The position numbers were made by a program, and so were the translations under genes. Positions 43,007 to 54,500 of a stretch of 64,000 nt of DNA are shown here, piece by piece (position 1 is the stretch's first letter; each line of letters begins with the position of its first letter). The stretch is taken from assembly GCF_900105685.1 (NCBI RefSeq), contig NZ_LT629781.1, forward strand, positions 2,790,001 to 2,854,000. The letters run 5' to 3'. The notes beneath the pieces were generated by a model. The model saw only the letters and a program-made list of their open reading frames with translations, was not told the DNA's origin and did no database searches. Source of the DNA: Verrucomicrobium sp. GAS474 (lineage in GTDB: Bacteria > Verrucomicrobiota > Verrucomicrobiia > Methylacidiphilales > GAS474).

Positions 43007-44281
43007 ATGAAACGCGTCCTCCTTTCACTCCTCTTTTCCCTCGGTTTCGGCACCGCTTCCCAGGCCGCCTTCCTGATCCAGCCGAACGATGTGGTGGCCA
43101 TCTGCGGCGATTCGATCACCGAGCAGCAGATCTATTCGGTCTTCGTCGAGGACTACCTCCTCCTCTGCCAGCCGACGCCGGGGCAGCGGATCGTCCAGCT
43201 GGGCTGGGGCGGGGAACGGGTCGGCGGCTTCCTCTCCCGGCTCCAGAGCGATCTCTATCCCTTCAAGCCGACCGTCGTCACGACCTGCTACGGGATGAAC
43301 GACGGCGGATACGTCCCGGTGAAGCCCGATATCGTCGAAACCTACCGGAAGGGGCTGACCGATACGGTTGCCGACCTCAAGAAGAACGGCGTCCGATCGA
43401 TCGTTCTGGGGACGCCCGGCGTCGTCGATTCGACGACGTTCAAGCGCTCGGTCTCGGCGGCCGATTACAATGAGAACCTCCGCCAATTGAGCGATGCCGC
43501 CCTCGATGTCTCCCAGAAGGAGGGGGTCAACTTCGCCGATGTCCATGGACCGATGATGGAGGCGATGGGGAAGGCGAAGGCGGCCCTCGGCGACGCCTAT
43601 GTCTTTGCGGGCGGCGACGGCGTCCATCCCGGCCCGAACGGCCACCTCCTCATGGCGGGGGCGATCCTGAAGGGCCTCGGCTGCGACGGGGCGATCGGAA
43701 CGATCACCGTCGACCTCGCCTCGGGCAAGGGGGAGGGGACCCCTGGGCAGAAGATTGTCTCGGTGAAGGACGGCACGGTCGAGGTCGAGAGCACCCGCCT
43801 CCCCTTCTTCTTCGAGGGCGATCCGAAGGCCGTCGAGAGCACCCCCGCCGCGATCGTCGCCTTCACGACGTTCAACGAAGACCTGAACCGCTACCTCCTC
43901 GTCGTGAAGGGATTCAAGGGAGACAAGGCGAAGGTGACCTGGAGTAGCCCGGACGGCTCGGTCTCGGTCTCCCAGGTCTTCCCTGCCGCCGACCTCGAAA
44001 AGGGAGTGAACCTTGCGGCCGCCTTCATCGGGCAGACGCCGCTGAGCGCGGCCTTTCAGAAGGTCCACAACGCGGTGAAGATCCAGCAGTCCAACGAAGT
44101 CCCCCTCGTAAAGGGATTCTTTCACGGCCTGACCTCTTTCAAGAAGGTCGCCCCCCGGCACGACTCGACGTTCGATGATCTCAAGGCGGCGGCCCTGGAA
44201 CAGGATGAGACGCTCTTCAAGGACGCCGTCGGGTGCATCGCTCCGGTCCGGCATCTCATCAAGATCGAGTCGGCCCCTTAA
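43007..44281 (+). CDS. Secreted SGNH/GDSL-type hydrolase
   Basis: A 424-residue exported esterase-like protein. The signal peptide is MKRVLLSLLFSLGFGTASQA. The SGNH blocks are clear: AICGDSITEQ (block I, Ser), the Gly of QLGWGGERVGG (block II), TTCYGMNDGGY (block III, Asn) and GGDGVHPGPNGH (block V, Asp and His). The C-terminal ~190 residues form an extra region without a domain I recognise. Such proteins deacetylate or de-esterify polysaccharides or lipids; the substrate here is unknown. Confidence 0.88.
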   Translation: MKRVLLSLLFSLGFGTASQAAFLIQPNDVVAICGDSITEQQIYSVFVEDYLLLCQPTPGQRIVQLGWGGERVGGFLSRLQSDLYPFKPTVVTTCYGMNDGGYVPVKPDIVETYRKGLTDTVADLKKNGVRSIVLGTPGVVDSTTFKRSVSAADYNENLRQLSDAALDVSQKEGVNFADVHGPMMEAMGKAKAALGDAYVFAGGDGVHPGPNGHLLMAGAILKGLGCDGAIGTITVDLASGKGEGTPGQKIVSVKDGTVEVESTRLPFFFEGDPKAVESTPAAIVAFTTFNEDLNRYLLVVKGFKGDKAKVTWSSPDGSVSVSQVFPAADLEKGVNLAAAFIGQTPLSAAFQKVHNAVKIQQSNEVPLVKGFFHGLTSFKKVAPRHDSTFDDLKAAALEQDETLFKDAVGCIAPVRHLIKIESAP

Positions 44282-44338
44282 AAAGGCCTGAAATAAGTAA
44301 AAGTTGGGGTTGCCCGGGGCGTCTTCGGAGCAAATAAT

Positions 44339-44388
44339 GAAGCGGAGCGGCTGACCGAGGTCCCCGGATCCGGTTCCGCTTCTTTTTT
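44339..44388 (+). terminator. Candidate terminator before pckG
   Basis: GAAGCGGA and TCCGCTTC form an 8-bp outer stem with a partly paired 28-base interior, followed by TTTTTT. It lies 57 bases after the SGNH hydrolase stop and 17 bases before pckG, so it could be a simple terminator or part of the pckG leader. Confidence 0.55.
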
Positions 44389-44405
44389 ACCTCCCACCCC
44401 TCTTC

Positions 44406-46220
<1,815 letters not shown>

Positions 46221-46246
46221 GGGGGCTGTGGTAGGTTGACGCCACC

Positions 46247-47770
46247 TTGAAGATCCTCACGAACGAAGAAGTCCGAGCAATCGAGAACCGGATCATCGCC
46301 TCCGGAACCTCCGCCGACACCCTGATGGAACGGGCGGCGGAGGGCATCGTCGCGGCGCTCGCTCGGGAATTTCCCGCCGCCCGGGACGTCCTTTGCCTGA
46401 TCGGGAAGGGGAACAACGGCGGGGACGGCCTCGCCGTCGCCCGCCGCCTGGCCGAAGCGGGCTGGCGCGTCGCCGTCGGCCTGGCCTTCGAGCCCGCCGC
46501 CGCCACCCCCCTCTGTGCCGCGAAGTTGACATGGTTGCGGACGGCTTTTCCCGCCGTTCCCGTTTTTTCCCTGACCGAGCCTTCTCGACAACCGATCCCG
46601 TGGCCCGGAGCGCAGGGCCTCGTGATCGACGCCCTCCTCGGCATCGGGGCGAGGGGAGGCCTCTCGCCGGTCCTCGGGGAGATCGTCTCTCTCGTGAACC
46701 GGGAACGGAACGGACGTTTCTTCCGGGTCGCGGCCATCGACGGGCCGACCGGGGCGCATCGCCTGGCGGAGAAGGAGGAGGCCCTGATCGCCGACGTGAC
46801 GCTGACGCTCGGCTTCGGCAAGGAGCCGCTCTTCGCCGAGGCCGCCGCCAATGCGGTGGGACGGATCATCGCCGTTCCGATCTTTGAAGGGCAGGAAGAG
46901 GAAGAGAGGGCGGCATCGGATCGGGCCGAGGCCTTGACGCCCCCGCTCCTCCTCCCGCTGGTGCCGCGCCGCGCCGCCCGGTCCCATAAGGGGACCTATG
47001 GCCGCATCCTGATCGTCGGCGGATCGCGCGGAATGACCGGCGCGCCTGTTCTCTCCTCCCTGGGTGCGCTCCGCTCCGGCGCGGGGCTCCTTCATATCGC
47101 GACGCGGAAGGAGGCCCTTGCGACGGTCTCCCTTCGGGCACCGCTCGAAGCGATGGTCGTGGCGGCGGGCGACGGGGCCGATTTCACGGGGCTGCTGGGA
47201 AGGATGTCGGTCCTCGTCGTGGGGCCGGGCCTCGGAACCGATTATGACGCCTCGGAACTGCTCCGCCGTATTTTGGCCGAGACGACGGTGCCGCTGGTCC
47301 TCGATGCCGATGCCCTGACGCTCGCGGCGCAGGACCGGACCCTCCTCGACGCCTGCCGGGGCCGGGCGATCCTGACCCCCCACCCGGGCGAGATGGAGCG
47401 GCTCCTCGGTCGCCCCTGCGCCGAGGCGGAGCGGGAAGCGGTGGCGGTCGGTTTTGCCGAGGAGCACGGCGTCGTCCTCGTCCTGAAGGGAGTCCGCACC
47501 GTGGTGGCGGCCCCCGGTGCTCCGGCGCGGCTCAACACGACGGGCAATCCCGGGCTGGCGGCGGGGGGGAGCGGCGATCTCCTCGCCGGGATGATCGCGG
47601 CGCAGGCGGGCCGGGGGCTGGCGTTGCGGGAGGCGGCCTCGCTGGCCGTCTGGCTCCATGGCCGGGCCGCCGATCTGGCCGTACGGTCGCGCGGGGCCGA
47701 GGAAGGACTCGGCGCGGTCGAAGTGGCGGAGTGGATCGCCCCCGCGCTGGCCGACCTGCGCGGCGCGTAG
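46247..47770 (+). CDS. nnr: Bifunctional NAD(P)HX epimerase / ADP-dependent dehydratase
   Basis: Metabolite repair of hydrated NADH and NADPH. The 507-residue fusion has the epimerase (YjeF-N) at ~1–215 with IGKGNNGGDGLAVARRLAEA and AIDGPTGAH, then the dehydratase (YjeF-C) at ~235–505 with HKGTYGRILIVGGSRGMTGA, ILTPHPGEMERLL and NPGLAAGGSGDLLAGMI. Start codon is TTG at 46247, 26 bases after pckG. The epimerase active-site region reads IDGPTG where many have DIPSG, so epimerase activity is less certain. Confidence 0.93.
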   Translation: MKILTNEEVRAIENRIIASGTSADTLMERAAEGIVAALAREFPAARDVLCLIGKGNNGGDGLAVARRLAEAGWRVAVGLAFEPAAATPLCAAKLTWLRTAFPAVPVFSLTEPSRQPIPWPGAQGLVIDALLGIGARGGLSPVLGEIVSLVNRERNGRFFRVAAIDGPTGAHRLAEKEEALIADVTLTLGFGKEPLFAEAAANAVGRIIAVPIFEGQEEEERAASDRAEALTPPLLLPLVPRRAARSHKGTYGRILIVGGSRGMTGAPVLSSLGALRSGAGLLHIATRKEALATVSLRAPLEAMVVAAGDGADFTGLLGRMSVLVVGPGLGTDYDASELLRRILAETTVPLVLDADALTLAAQDRTLLDACRGRAILTPHPGEMERLLGRPCAEAEREAVAVGFAEEHGVVLVLKGVRTVVAAPGAPARLNTTGNPGLAAGGSGDLLAGMIAAQAGRGLALREAASLAVWLHGRAADLAVRSRGAEEGLGAVEVAEWIAPALADLRGA

Positions 47771-47795
47771 TTTGCCCAGGGCTTGAGCTTTTGCT

Positions 47796-48767
47796 TTAGG
47801 GCTCGAGCGTGAACGTATCGCCGAGGTGGGCCTTGAGCAGGCGCGCCGCCGATCCCTTGTTCACGATGATGAGGAGCTTGCCTTCGGGGGAGTAAATCGC
47901 GGCGTAACGGCCGATGGGGACTTCGTTCGGCGTGGCGACGAGGGGGGCATGGATCCGTTCCTTCCCGTAGAGGATCCGGAGCAGGGTTCCCTCCTTCAGC
48001 CATGTGGCGACGCCCTTCGGGATGTTCGTCACGATATTGCCCTCGGAATCGATGAAGAGGATTTCCCCGCTCACGGTCTGGCCGGCGGTGTGGGGGGTGT
48101 TGAAGGGGAGGAGATCGGGGGTCTTGACGGGGGTGCCGTAATCGTTGGTCTGCTTCTTCGGCGGCAGGGCGAGGGCGGGGGAGAGGGCGGCGAGGAGCGC
48201 GGCGAGGGCGTCGGGATCGTTCATGATGACGCGGGCCGGGGGGACCTCCCCTTCCTTGGTTTTCAGCGAACCGGCGGGGTAGTACTCCGGCTTGTCGAGG
48301 ATCCAGACCTTGTCGATGTTTTCCCGGAGGAGGAGGAGGCTGACGATGGAGCCGCTCTCGGCCAGGTAGTATTTCTTCGCCTTGCTGCGGACGAGGAGGA
48401 GGGGGTGGTCCTTGCCGCCCTGGGTGGCGACGGCGATGACGAGGAGGTTCCCTTCGGCGATCCGGGCGGTGGCCTGGTCGACGAGGTAGGCCGAAAGGCG
48501 GTCGTCGGGAAGGGAGGGAAGGTCGAGGTCGTCGATCAGGTCGCTGGCGGGGAGGTTGGGGGAGGCGGTGGCCAGGGCGTCCTGGAGGGCCTTGGCATAG
48601 GCGCCGTGCTTGTCGGTCACGATGCCGACGGGGGCATACTTCGATTTCTTCGAGCAGCCCGTCCCGAGCAGGAGGGGGAGGGCCAGGAGGAGGGCGCAAG
48701 CCAGCCGGAGCAGCGAAACGCCCCGCGCCGCCTGATCCGATACCGATACCCTTGCCAATGGATGCAC
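47796..48767 (-). CDS. Lipoprotein related to SAM hydroxide adenosyltransferases (DUF62), catalytic residues lost
   Basis: A 323-residue lipoprotein: a leader of ~35 residues with lipobox LLLGTGC. The C-terminal ~85 residues resemble the DUF62 beta-barrel: ILFIDSEGNIVTNIPKG and LLIIVNKGSAARLLKAHLGD. The N-terminal half follows the same topology, but the family TDFG becomes TDKH, the Asp/Arg segment IDPGVG..RR becomes VATQGGKDHP, and the FHGRD histidine region is not recognisable. Known family members are cytosolic enzymes, so this looks like a surface binding protein. GTG start at 48767. Convergent with the NAD(P)HX repair gene. Confidence 0.68.
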   Translation of the reverse strand: MHPLARVSVSDQAARGVSLLRLACALLLALPLLLGTGCSKKSKYAPVGIVTDKHGAYAKALQDALATASPNLPASDLIDDLDLPSLPDDRLSAYLVDQATARIAEGNLLVIAVATQGGKDHPLLLVRSKAKKYYLAESGSIVSLLLLRENIDKVWILDKPEYYPAGSLKTKEGEVPPARVIMNDPDALAALLAALSPALALPPKKQTNDYGTPVKTPDLLPFNTPHTAGQTVSGEILFIDSEGNIVTNIPKGVATWLKEGTLLRILYGKERIHAPLVATPNEVPIGRYAAIYSPEGKLLIIVNKGSAARLLKAHLGDTFTLEP

Positions 48768-48834
48768 CTTTTCTAGTTAGCCCAAGAGATCGATTTGGCA
48801 ACCCCCCTTTCCGCAGGGGGCTCCGGGGCGAAGC

Positions 48835-49491
48835 TCAGGAGAGGTCGACCTCGTCGAGGAATTCCTCCATGAAGCGGCGGAGCCGGTCCTGCCGGGTCGC
48901 GGCCATCCGGGCTCCGGCGGAGGTCTGGAAGCCGGAGGCGAGCTTCAGGAGCTTTTCCTCGAAGTGGTCGAGGGCGAAGCGGCGGTCGTCCCGGGGGCGA
49001 TGCCGGGCGCGGGGATCGGCGGGATCGTAGAGGGCGCTGGCCATCCGCCCGGCGGTGTAAAAGCAGCGGGCGACGCCGATCATCCCGATGGCGTCGAGGC
49101 GGTCGGCATCCTGGAGGATCTTCGCCTCGAGCGTCCGGGGCGCGAGGGCCGCCGTGAAGCTGTGCGCCTCGACGGCGTGCCGTACGGCCTCGACCCGCTC
49201 GGCAGGCCAACCGAGGGAGCCCAGGACCGCGGCGGCCCGCTCCGCCGCGAGGCGCGAGGCTTGGGAGCGGAGGGGGGAGCTTTTCTCGACCGTCACGCAA
49301 TCGTGGAGGAGCGTCGCCGCCGCCAGCACCTCGGCCTCGCCTCCTTCCTCGGCGTGGATGAGGAAGGCGTTTTTCCAGACCCGGACGAGATGGGCGAGGT
49401 CGTGCGCCCCGTCGCCCGCCCCGTCGATATGGGGGAGGAGGGCGGCCGCCAGGGCTTCGTGGGGCGCGAAGGAGGAAGTGGCGAGACTCAT
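48835..49491 (-). CDS. HD-domain metal-dependent phosphohydrolase
   Basis: A 218-residue protein with the HD pattern: HDLAHLVRVWKNA (first His), ATLLHDCVTV (HD pair) and LQDADRLDAIGMIGVARC (distal Asp), with a YedJ-like layout. These proteins hydrolyse phosphate esters or nucleotides; the substrate here is unknown. The start at 49491 overlaps the preceding kinase stop by 4 bases (ATGA), so it is translated together with a signalling operon. Upstream in-frame sequence is a kinase shadow. Confidence 0.86.
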   Translation of the reverse strand: MSLATSSFAPHEALAAALLPHIDGAGDGAHDLAHLVRVWKNAFLIHAEEGGEAEVLAAATLLHDCVTVEKSSPLRSQASRLAAERAAAVLGSLGWPAERVEAVRHAVEAHSFTAALAPRTLEAKILQDADRLDAIGMIGVARCFYTAGRMASALYDPADPRARHRPRDDRRFALDHFEEKLLKLASGFQTSAGARMAATRQDRLRRFMEEFLDEVDLS

Positions 49492-50690
49492 TTCGGTAGG
49501 GAGAAGGAGAAGACGCTGCCCTCGTCTTCCTTCCCCTCGGCCCACGTCTTCCCGCCGTGGTTCTCGACGATGGCGCGGACGGTGGCCAGGCCGACGCCGT
49601 TGCCCTCGAACTGGTCGTCGGAGTGGAGCCGCTGGAAGACGCCGAAGAGCTGGTTGACGTACTTCATGTCGAAGCCCGCCCCGTTGTCCCTGACGAAGAA
49701 GATCCGGTCGTTGCCGTTCTGGCTCTCGTTCCAGCCGACCTCGATCTTCGCGACGGGCCGGAGGCCGGTGTATTTCACGGCGTTCGAGAGGAGGTTGCTG
49801 AAGACCTGGCGGAGGAGGGTGGGATCGCCCTTCACCTCGGGGAGCTTCGCGATGGTCCACTCGATCCGCCGGTCCTCGGTGCGGAGGTCTTCCCGGACGA
49901 TGTCGGCGATGAGGACATCGAGGTCGATCGGCTCCTCGCTCATCGCGACGTGGCCGGAGCGGGCGTAGTTCAGCATCGAGTGGATCAGCTCCCGCATCCG
50001 GATCGCCGATTTCTTCACTTTCTCGAGGTAATCCTGGAGCTCCTCGCTGAGCTGGGGTTTATACCGCTCGACGAGGCCGATGTAGCCGGTGATGTGGGAG
50101 AGGGGCGCGCGGAGGTCGTGGGAGACGGAGTAGCTGAACGACTCGAGGCTCGAGTTGGCGACCCGGAGCTCCCGGTTCTTCTTCTCCAGCTCGAGGTTCA
50201 GCTTGCTGACCTTCGCGGCGACGCGGATCTTGTCGTCGACCTCGGCCTCCAGCTGGTGACGGATGCGGGCGAGTTCGATGAAGACCTCGACCTTGGCGCG
50301 GAGGATGCCGGTGATGACCGGCTTGATGATGTAGTCGACGGCGCCGCTCGAATAGCCCTTGAACATCATCTCCTCGGAGACGAAGGAACCGGTGACGAAG
50401 ATGATCGGCGTGTGGCGGGAACGGGGGCGCTGGCGGATCAGCTCCGCCGTCTCGAAGCCGTCGATGCCCGGCATGTGGCCGTCGAGGAGGACGACGGCGT
50501 AGTCGTCCCGCAGGAGGCGGGAGAGGGCCTCCTCGCCCGAGTTCGCCTTGACGAGTTCCTGACCCAGGCACTCCAGCGCGGCTTCCATGGAGAGGAGGTT
50601 GGAGGGCTCGTCGTCGACCAGGAGAATCTTGACCTTCGATGTAGTGCTGGTGCTGGTACTCATGGGAATGGGTTGGGTCTTAGTCGGCAT
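49488..50690 (-). CDS. Receiver–histidine kinase (REC-HisKA-HATPase)
   Basis: A 400-residue soluble signalling protein. The N-terminal receiver (~20–135) has LLVDDEPSN, phospho-acceptor Asp in VVLLDGHMPGIDG and Lys in YIIKP. A coiled-coil linker leads to HisKA with SYSVSHDLRAPLSHITGY and an ATPase domain with FSNLLSNAVKYT, RDNGAGFDM and GNGVGLATVRAIV. No membrane segment. It is probably phosphorylated by the upstream hybrid kinase. The start could be 50690 (overlapping cheR by 11 bases) or 50663 (MSTSTSTTSKVKILL); neither has a clear ribosome site. Confidence 0.92.
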   Translation of the reverse strand: MPTKTQPIPMSTSTSTTSKVKILLVDDEPSNLLSMEAALECLGQELVKANSGEEALSRLLRDDYAVVLLDGHMPGIDGFETAELIRQRPRSRHTPIIFVTGSFVSEEMMFKGYSSGAVDYIIKPVITGILRAKVEVFIELARIRHQLEAEVDDKIRVAAKVSKLNLELEKKNRELRVANSSLESFSYSVSHDLRAPLSHITGYIGLVERYKPQLSEELQDYLEKVKKSAIRMRELIHSMLNYARSGHVAMSEEPIDLDVLIADIVREDLRTEDRRIEWTIAKLPEVKGDPTLLRQVFSNLLSNAVKYTGLRPVAKIEVGWNESQNGNDRIFFVRDNGAGFDMKYVNQLFGVFQRLHSDDQFEGNGVGLATVRAIVENHGGKTWAEGKEDEGSVFSFSLPK

Positions 50691-51576
50691 GGATTTTGCG
50701 GTAGATGCGTTTCTTCTCGGCCACTTCCTCGTAGCGGTCCTGGTAGGAGGAGAGGTAGAGGCTCTCCCCGCTGCCGAGGGCGAAGAAGCCCCGGGGGATG
50801 AGGCTCTTCCAGATCAGGTCCCGGACGCGGGACTGAAGGTCGCGGTTGAAATAGATGAGGACGTTGCGGCAGAAGACGACGTGGAACTCGTTGAAGGAGC
50901 CGTCGCAGGCGAGGTTGTGGTGGGCGAAGACGATCCGCTCCGCAAGATGGGAGCGCATCATCGCGTTCTCGCCGTCGTGGACGTAGTAGTCGGAGAACTC
51001 GCGGGTGCCTCCGGCCGCCTTGTAGTTCTTGGAATACTCGGCGACGAGGGGGAAGGGGAAGACGCCCGACTGGGCCCGGGCGAGATTGCCCTCGTTGAAG
51101 TCGGTGGCGTAGATCCGGCAGCGGGAATAGAGGTCCTCCTCGTGGAGGAGGATCGCCAGGGAATAGGCCTCCTCGCCGGTCGAGCATCCGGCGACCCAGA
51201 TGCGGATGAAGGGATAGGTCTGGAGCCAGGGAATGATCTCGGAGCGGACGGCCCGGTAGAAGGCGGCGTCTCGGAAGAGGGAAGTGGTGCGGATGGTCAG
51301 GATCTCGACGAGCTGCATCATGCCGTCGGCATCGCCGAGGACGCGCGCCTCCAGCTGGGCCACGTTCTCCAGCTTGAAATCGGCCAGGGCCCGCGCGACA
51401 CGGCGTTCGAGGTAGCCTTCCGAGTAATGGCGGAAATCAAAGCCATACTGGTCGAAGACCTTCTCGAAGAGCCGGGGAACCGCCGCGACGAAGGAGGGAT
51501 CGGCGGAGAGGAGGGAGATCCCGTCCTCGTCCTCTCCGGCGAAGGCTGCGGCGCGGGCGGAATCGTCGGTCATCAT
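50680..51576 (-). CDS. cheR: CheR-type protein-glutamate methyltransferase
   Basis: SAM-dependent methyltransferase of 298 residues. The helical N-domain (~25–100) includes YLERRVARALADF; the SAM domain has IRIWVAGCSTGEEAYSLAI, IYATDFNEGNLARAQSG and VVFCRNVLIYFN. Normal substrates are chemoreceptor glutamates, but no receptor, cheA, cheW or cheB is in the window. Start ATG 51576 overlaps the hybrid kinase stop (ATGA). It may methylate the hybrid kinase or another partner. Confidence 0.93.
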   Translation of the reverse strand: MMTDDSARAAAFAGEDEDGISLLSADPSFVAAVPRLFEKVFDQYGFDFRHYSEGYLERRVARALADFKLENVAQLEARVLGDADGMMQLVEILTIRTTSLFRDAAFYRAVRSEIIPWLQTYPFIRIWVAGCSTGEEAYSLAILLHEEDLYSRCRIYATDFNEGNLARAQSGVFPFPLVAEYSKNYKAAGGTREFSDYYVHDGENAMMRSHLAERIVFAHHNLACDGSFNEFHVVFCRNVLIYFNRDLQSRVRDLIWKSLIPRGFFALGSGESLYLSSYQDRYEEVAEKKRIYRKIHAD

Positions 51577-54500
51577 TTATAGAGCCAGACGCGGAGGAGC
51601 GAGCGGAGCTGCTCCATGTCGACGGGTTTGGTGACGTAATCGGACGCTCCCGCGTCGAGGCACTTCTCGCGGTCCCCCTTCATCGCCTTCGCCGTGATGG
51701 CGAGGATCGGCAGGTCGTGGTACTTCGGGTTCGCCCGGATCCGGCGCATCGCCTCGAATCCGTCCATCTCGGGCATCATGATGTCCATCAGGACGGCCCG
51801 GATCTCGGGATGCTTCTCGACCATCTCGATCCCCTCGCGGCCGTTGTTCGCGTAGAGCACCTGCATCCGGTATTGTTCCAAACCCGCGGTGATGGAGAAG
51901 ATGTTCCGGGGGTCGTCGTCGACGATGAGGACAGCCTGCTCCGCGAGGATCGAGTCTTCCTGCCGTGCCAGCTCGATCGCCTGCCGCTTCCGCTCGGGGA
52001 GCTTGCTCTGGACGCGGTGGAGGAAGAGCGCCGTCTCGTCGAGCAGCCGCTCGGGGGACTTCACGTTCTTGATGATGATCGCCTCGCTGAACTGCTTCAG
52101 GTCCCGCTCCTCGGCCTCGGTCAGGCTCCGGCCGGTGTAGATGATGATCGGCAGGTTCTCGCCGCCCGGATGGTCCTTGATCCGCCGGATGAGGTCGAGG
52201 CCCCCGATGTCGGGCAGGCCGAGGTCGAGGATGATGCAGTCGTAATGCTTTTCCTCGATGGCGGCGAGGGCGGCGAGGCCGGTTCCCACCGCCGTCGTGA
52301 CGACGTCGCCGTTGCCGATCAGCTCGATGAGGCTCTTCCGCTGGCGCTCGTCGTCCTCGACGATGAGGAGGTTCTTCACGGAGCGGGCGGCGAATTCCTT
52401 CACCTGGCCCAGCATCCCGTCGATCTGTTCCTTCGTGACCGGCTTCTTCAGGTAGGAGACGGCGCCGAGCTTCAGGCCGCGCTCCCGTTCCTCCCGGACG
52501 CTCATGATGTGGACGGGGATGTGACGGGTGGCGGCGGAATGCTTCAGCTGGTCGAGGACGACCCAGCCCTCGCGGTCGGGCAGGCCGAGGTCGAGGGTGA
52601 TCGCGGCGGGCTTGAACCGCTCGGCGAGGAGCGGAACCGAACCGGCCTGGCGGGTGATGACGACCTTGAAGCCCTTCCCGTGGGCGAAATCGGCCATCAG
52701 CCCGGCGAAGTTGGCGTCGTCCTCGACGACGAGGAGGACGAGGTCCTCGGGAGAGATGTTCGCCCGGTCGTCCTCGACGCCGCCGCTCTCGCTGGCGAGT
52801 TCCTGGGGCTGGGCCGAAGCCGCCGGGGCATGGCCGTGGCCGATCCTCGGCTTCGGCTCCCAGGCCGAGGCGGGACGCTGGGGGGAGGGGGCCGCCGCGT
52901 CGGAGGCGGCGGCGAGGGTCGCGGGGAGAGTGAGGATGAAGGTGCTCCCCTGACCGAGGGTGCTGGAGACCCGGAGGGAGCCACCGAGGAGGCGGGCGAT
53001 CTCCCGGCTGATCGAGAGGCCGAGGCCGGTGCCGCCGTAGCGGCGGGCGGTCCCCGATTCGGCCTGCTGGAAGGCCTCGAAGATGATCTGCTGCTTTTCC
53101 TCGGAGATGCCGATGCCGCTGTCCTTCACGGAGAAGGCGATCTCGCCGTTCGGGGCGATCCCCACCTTCAGGTGGACCACGCCCTGCTCGGTGAACTTGA
53201 AGGCGTTCGAGAGGAGGTTCTTCACGACCTGATGGACGCGCCGGACGTCGGTGCGGAGGGAATCGGGGAGGTTCGGGTCGAGATCGATCGTGAAGTCGAG
53301 CTTCTTCGCCTCGGCCATCGGGCGGAAGGCCCGCTCGATCGAATGGGCGAGGTCGACGTAGACGAGGTCGCCGATCTCGATGCCGACGGTCCCCGACTCG
53401 ATCTTGGCGAGGTCGAGGATGTCGTTGATGAGCTGGAGGAGGTCGTTCCCGGCCCCGCGGATCGTCTCGGCGTATTGGATCTGCTTCTCGCTGAGGTTCC
53501 GCTCGCTGTTCTCGACAAGGATGTTCGAGAGGATGAGGAGGCTGTTCAGCGGCGTGCGGAGCTCGTGCGACATGTTCGCGAGGAACTCCGACTTGTACTT
53601 CGAGGTCTGGGCGAGCTGGCCCGCCTTTTCCTCGAGCGCCTGCTGGGCCTCCTCGATCTCGCGGTTCTTCCGCTCCATCTCGACCCGCTGCTCGTCGAGG
53701 CGGCGGGTCCGCTCCTCGAGCTCGGTGTTCGCCTGCCCCAGTTCCTCGTTCGTCTGCTGGAGCTCCTCGTTGGTCTGGCGGAGTTCCTCCTGCTGGGTCT
53801 GGAGGTTGGAAGAGAGGATCTCGGCCTGGGTGAGGAGCTCCTCGGTGCGCAGATTCGCCTCGATGGCGCTGAGGACGAGGCCGAAGCCGTTGAGGAGCTG
53901 GACGAGGAAGTTTTTCTGGAGTTCGGTCAGCTCCCGGAAGAAGGCGAGCTCGAGAACCCCCTTGGCCTTATCCTCGAAGAGGATGGGAAGGAGGACGAGG
54001 GAGCGGGGCAAGGCCTCCCCGAGGGTCGAGCCGATCGTGAAGTAATCGCGCGGGACGTCGTCGATGAAGAAGGGCTTTTTCTCGAGGAAACATTGCCCCA
54101 GGAGGCCTTCGCCCGGGCGGATCGCCCGGCGCTCCTCGGGAACCGCGAAGCCGGCCTGCCAGCGGAGGGCGAACTGCGGCTTGCCGCCCGACGTTCCGGG
54201 AACCGATTGCGCCAGGTAGAGGGAGGCGCGGCGGGTGTCGAGGATCGCGGCGAGCTGGGAGACGAGGGTCTGGCAGACTTCCTGGAGGCTCCTCTTCCCC
54301 TGGAAGAGGGAATTGAAATGGGCGAGGTTGCCCTTCAGCCATTCCTGTTTCGCCAATTGATCCTGGCGCTGCTCGACCTGGTCGGCCATCTGGTTGAAGA
54401 CGGTCGCCAATTGGCCGATCTCGTCCCGGGCGATGACGTCGGCCCGTTTGCTGTAATCGCCCGCGCCGATCTTCGTCGCCGCGTTGGTGAGGGTCCGCAG

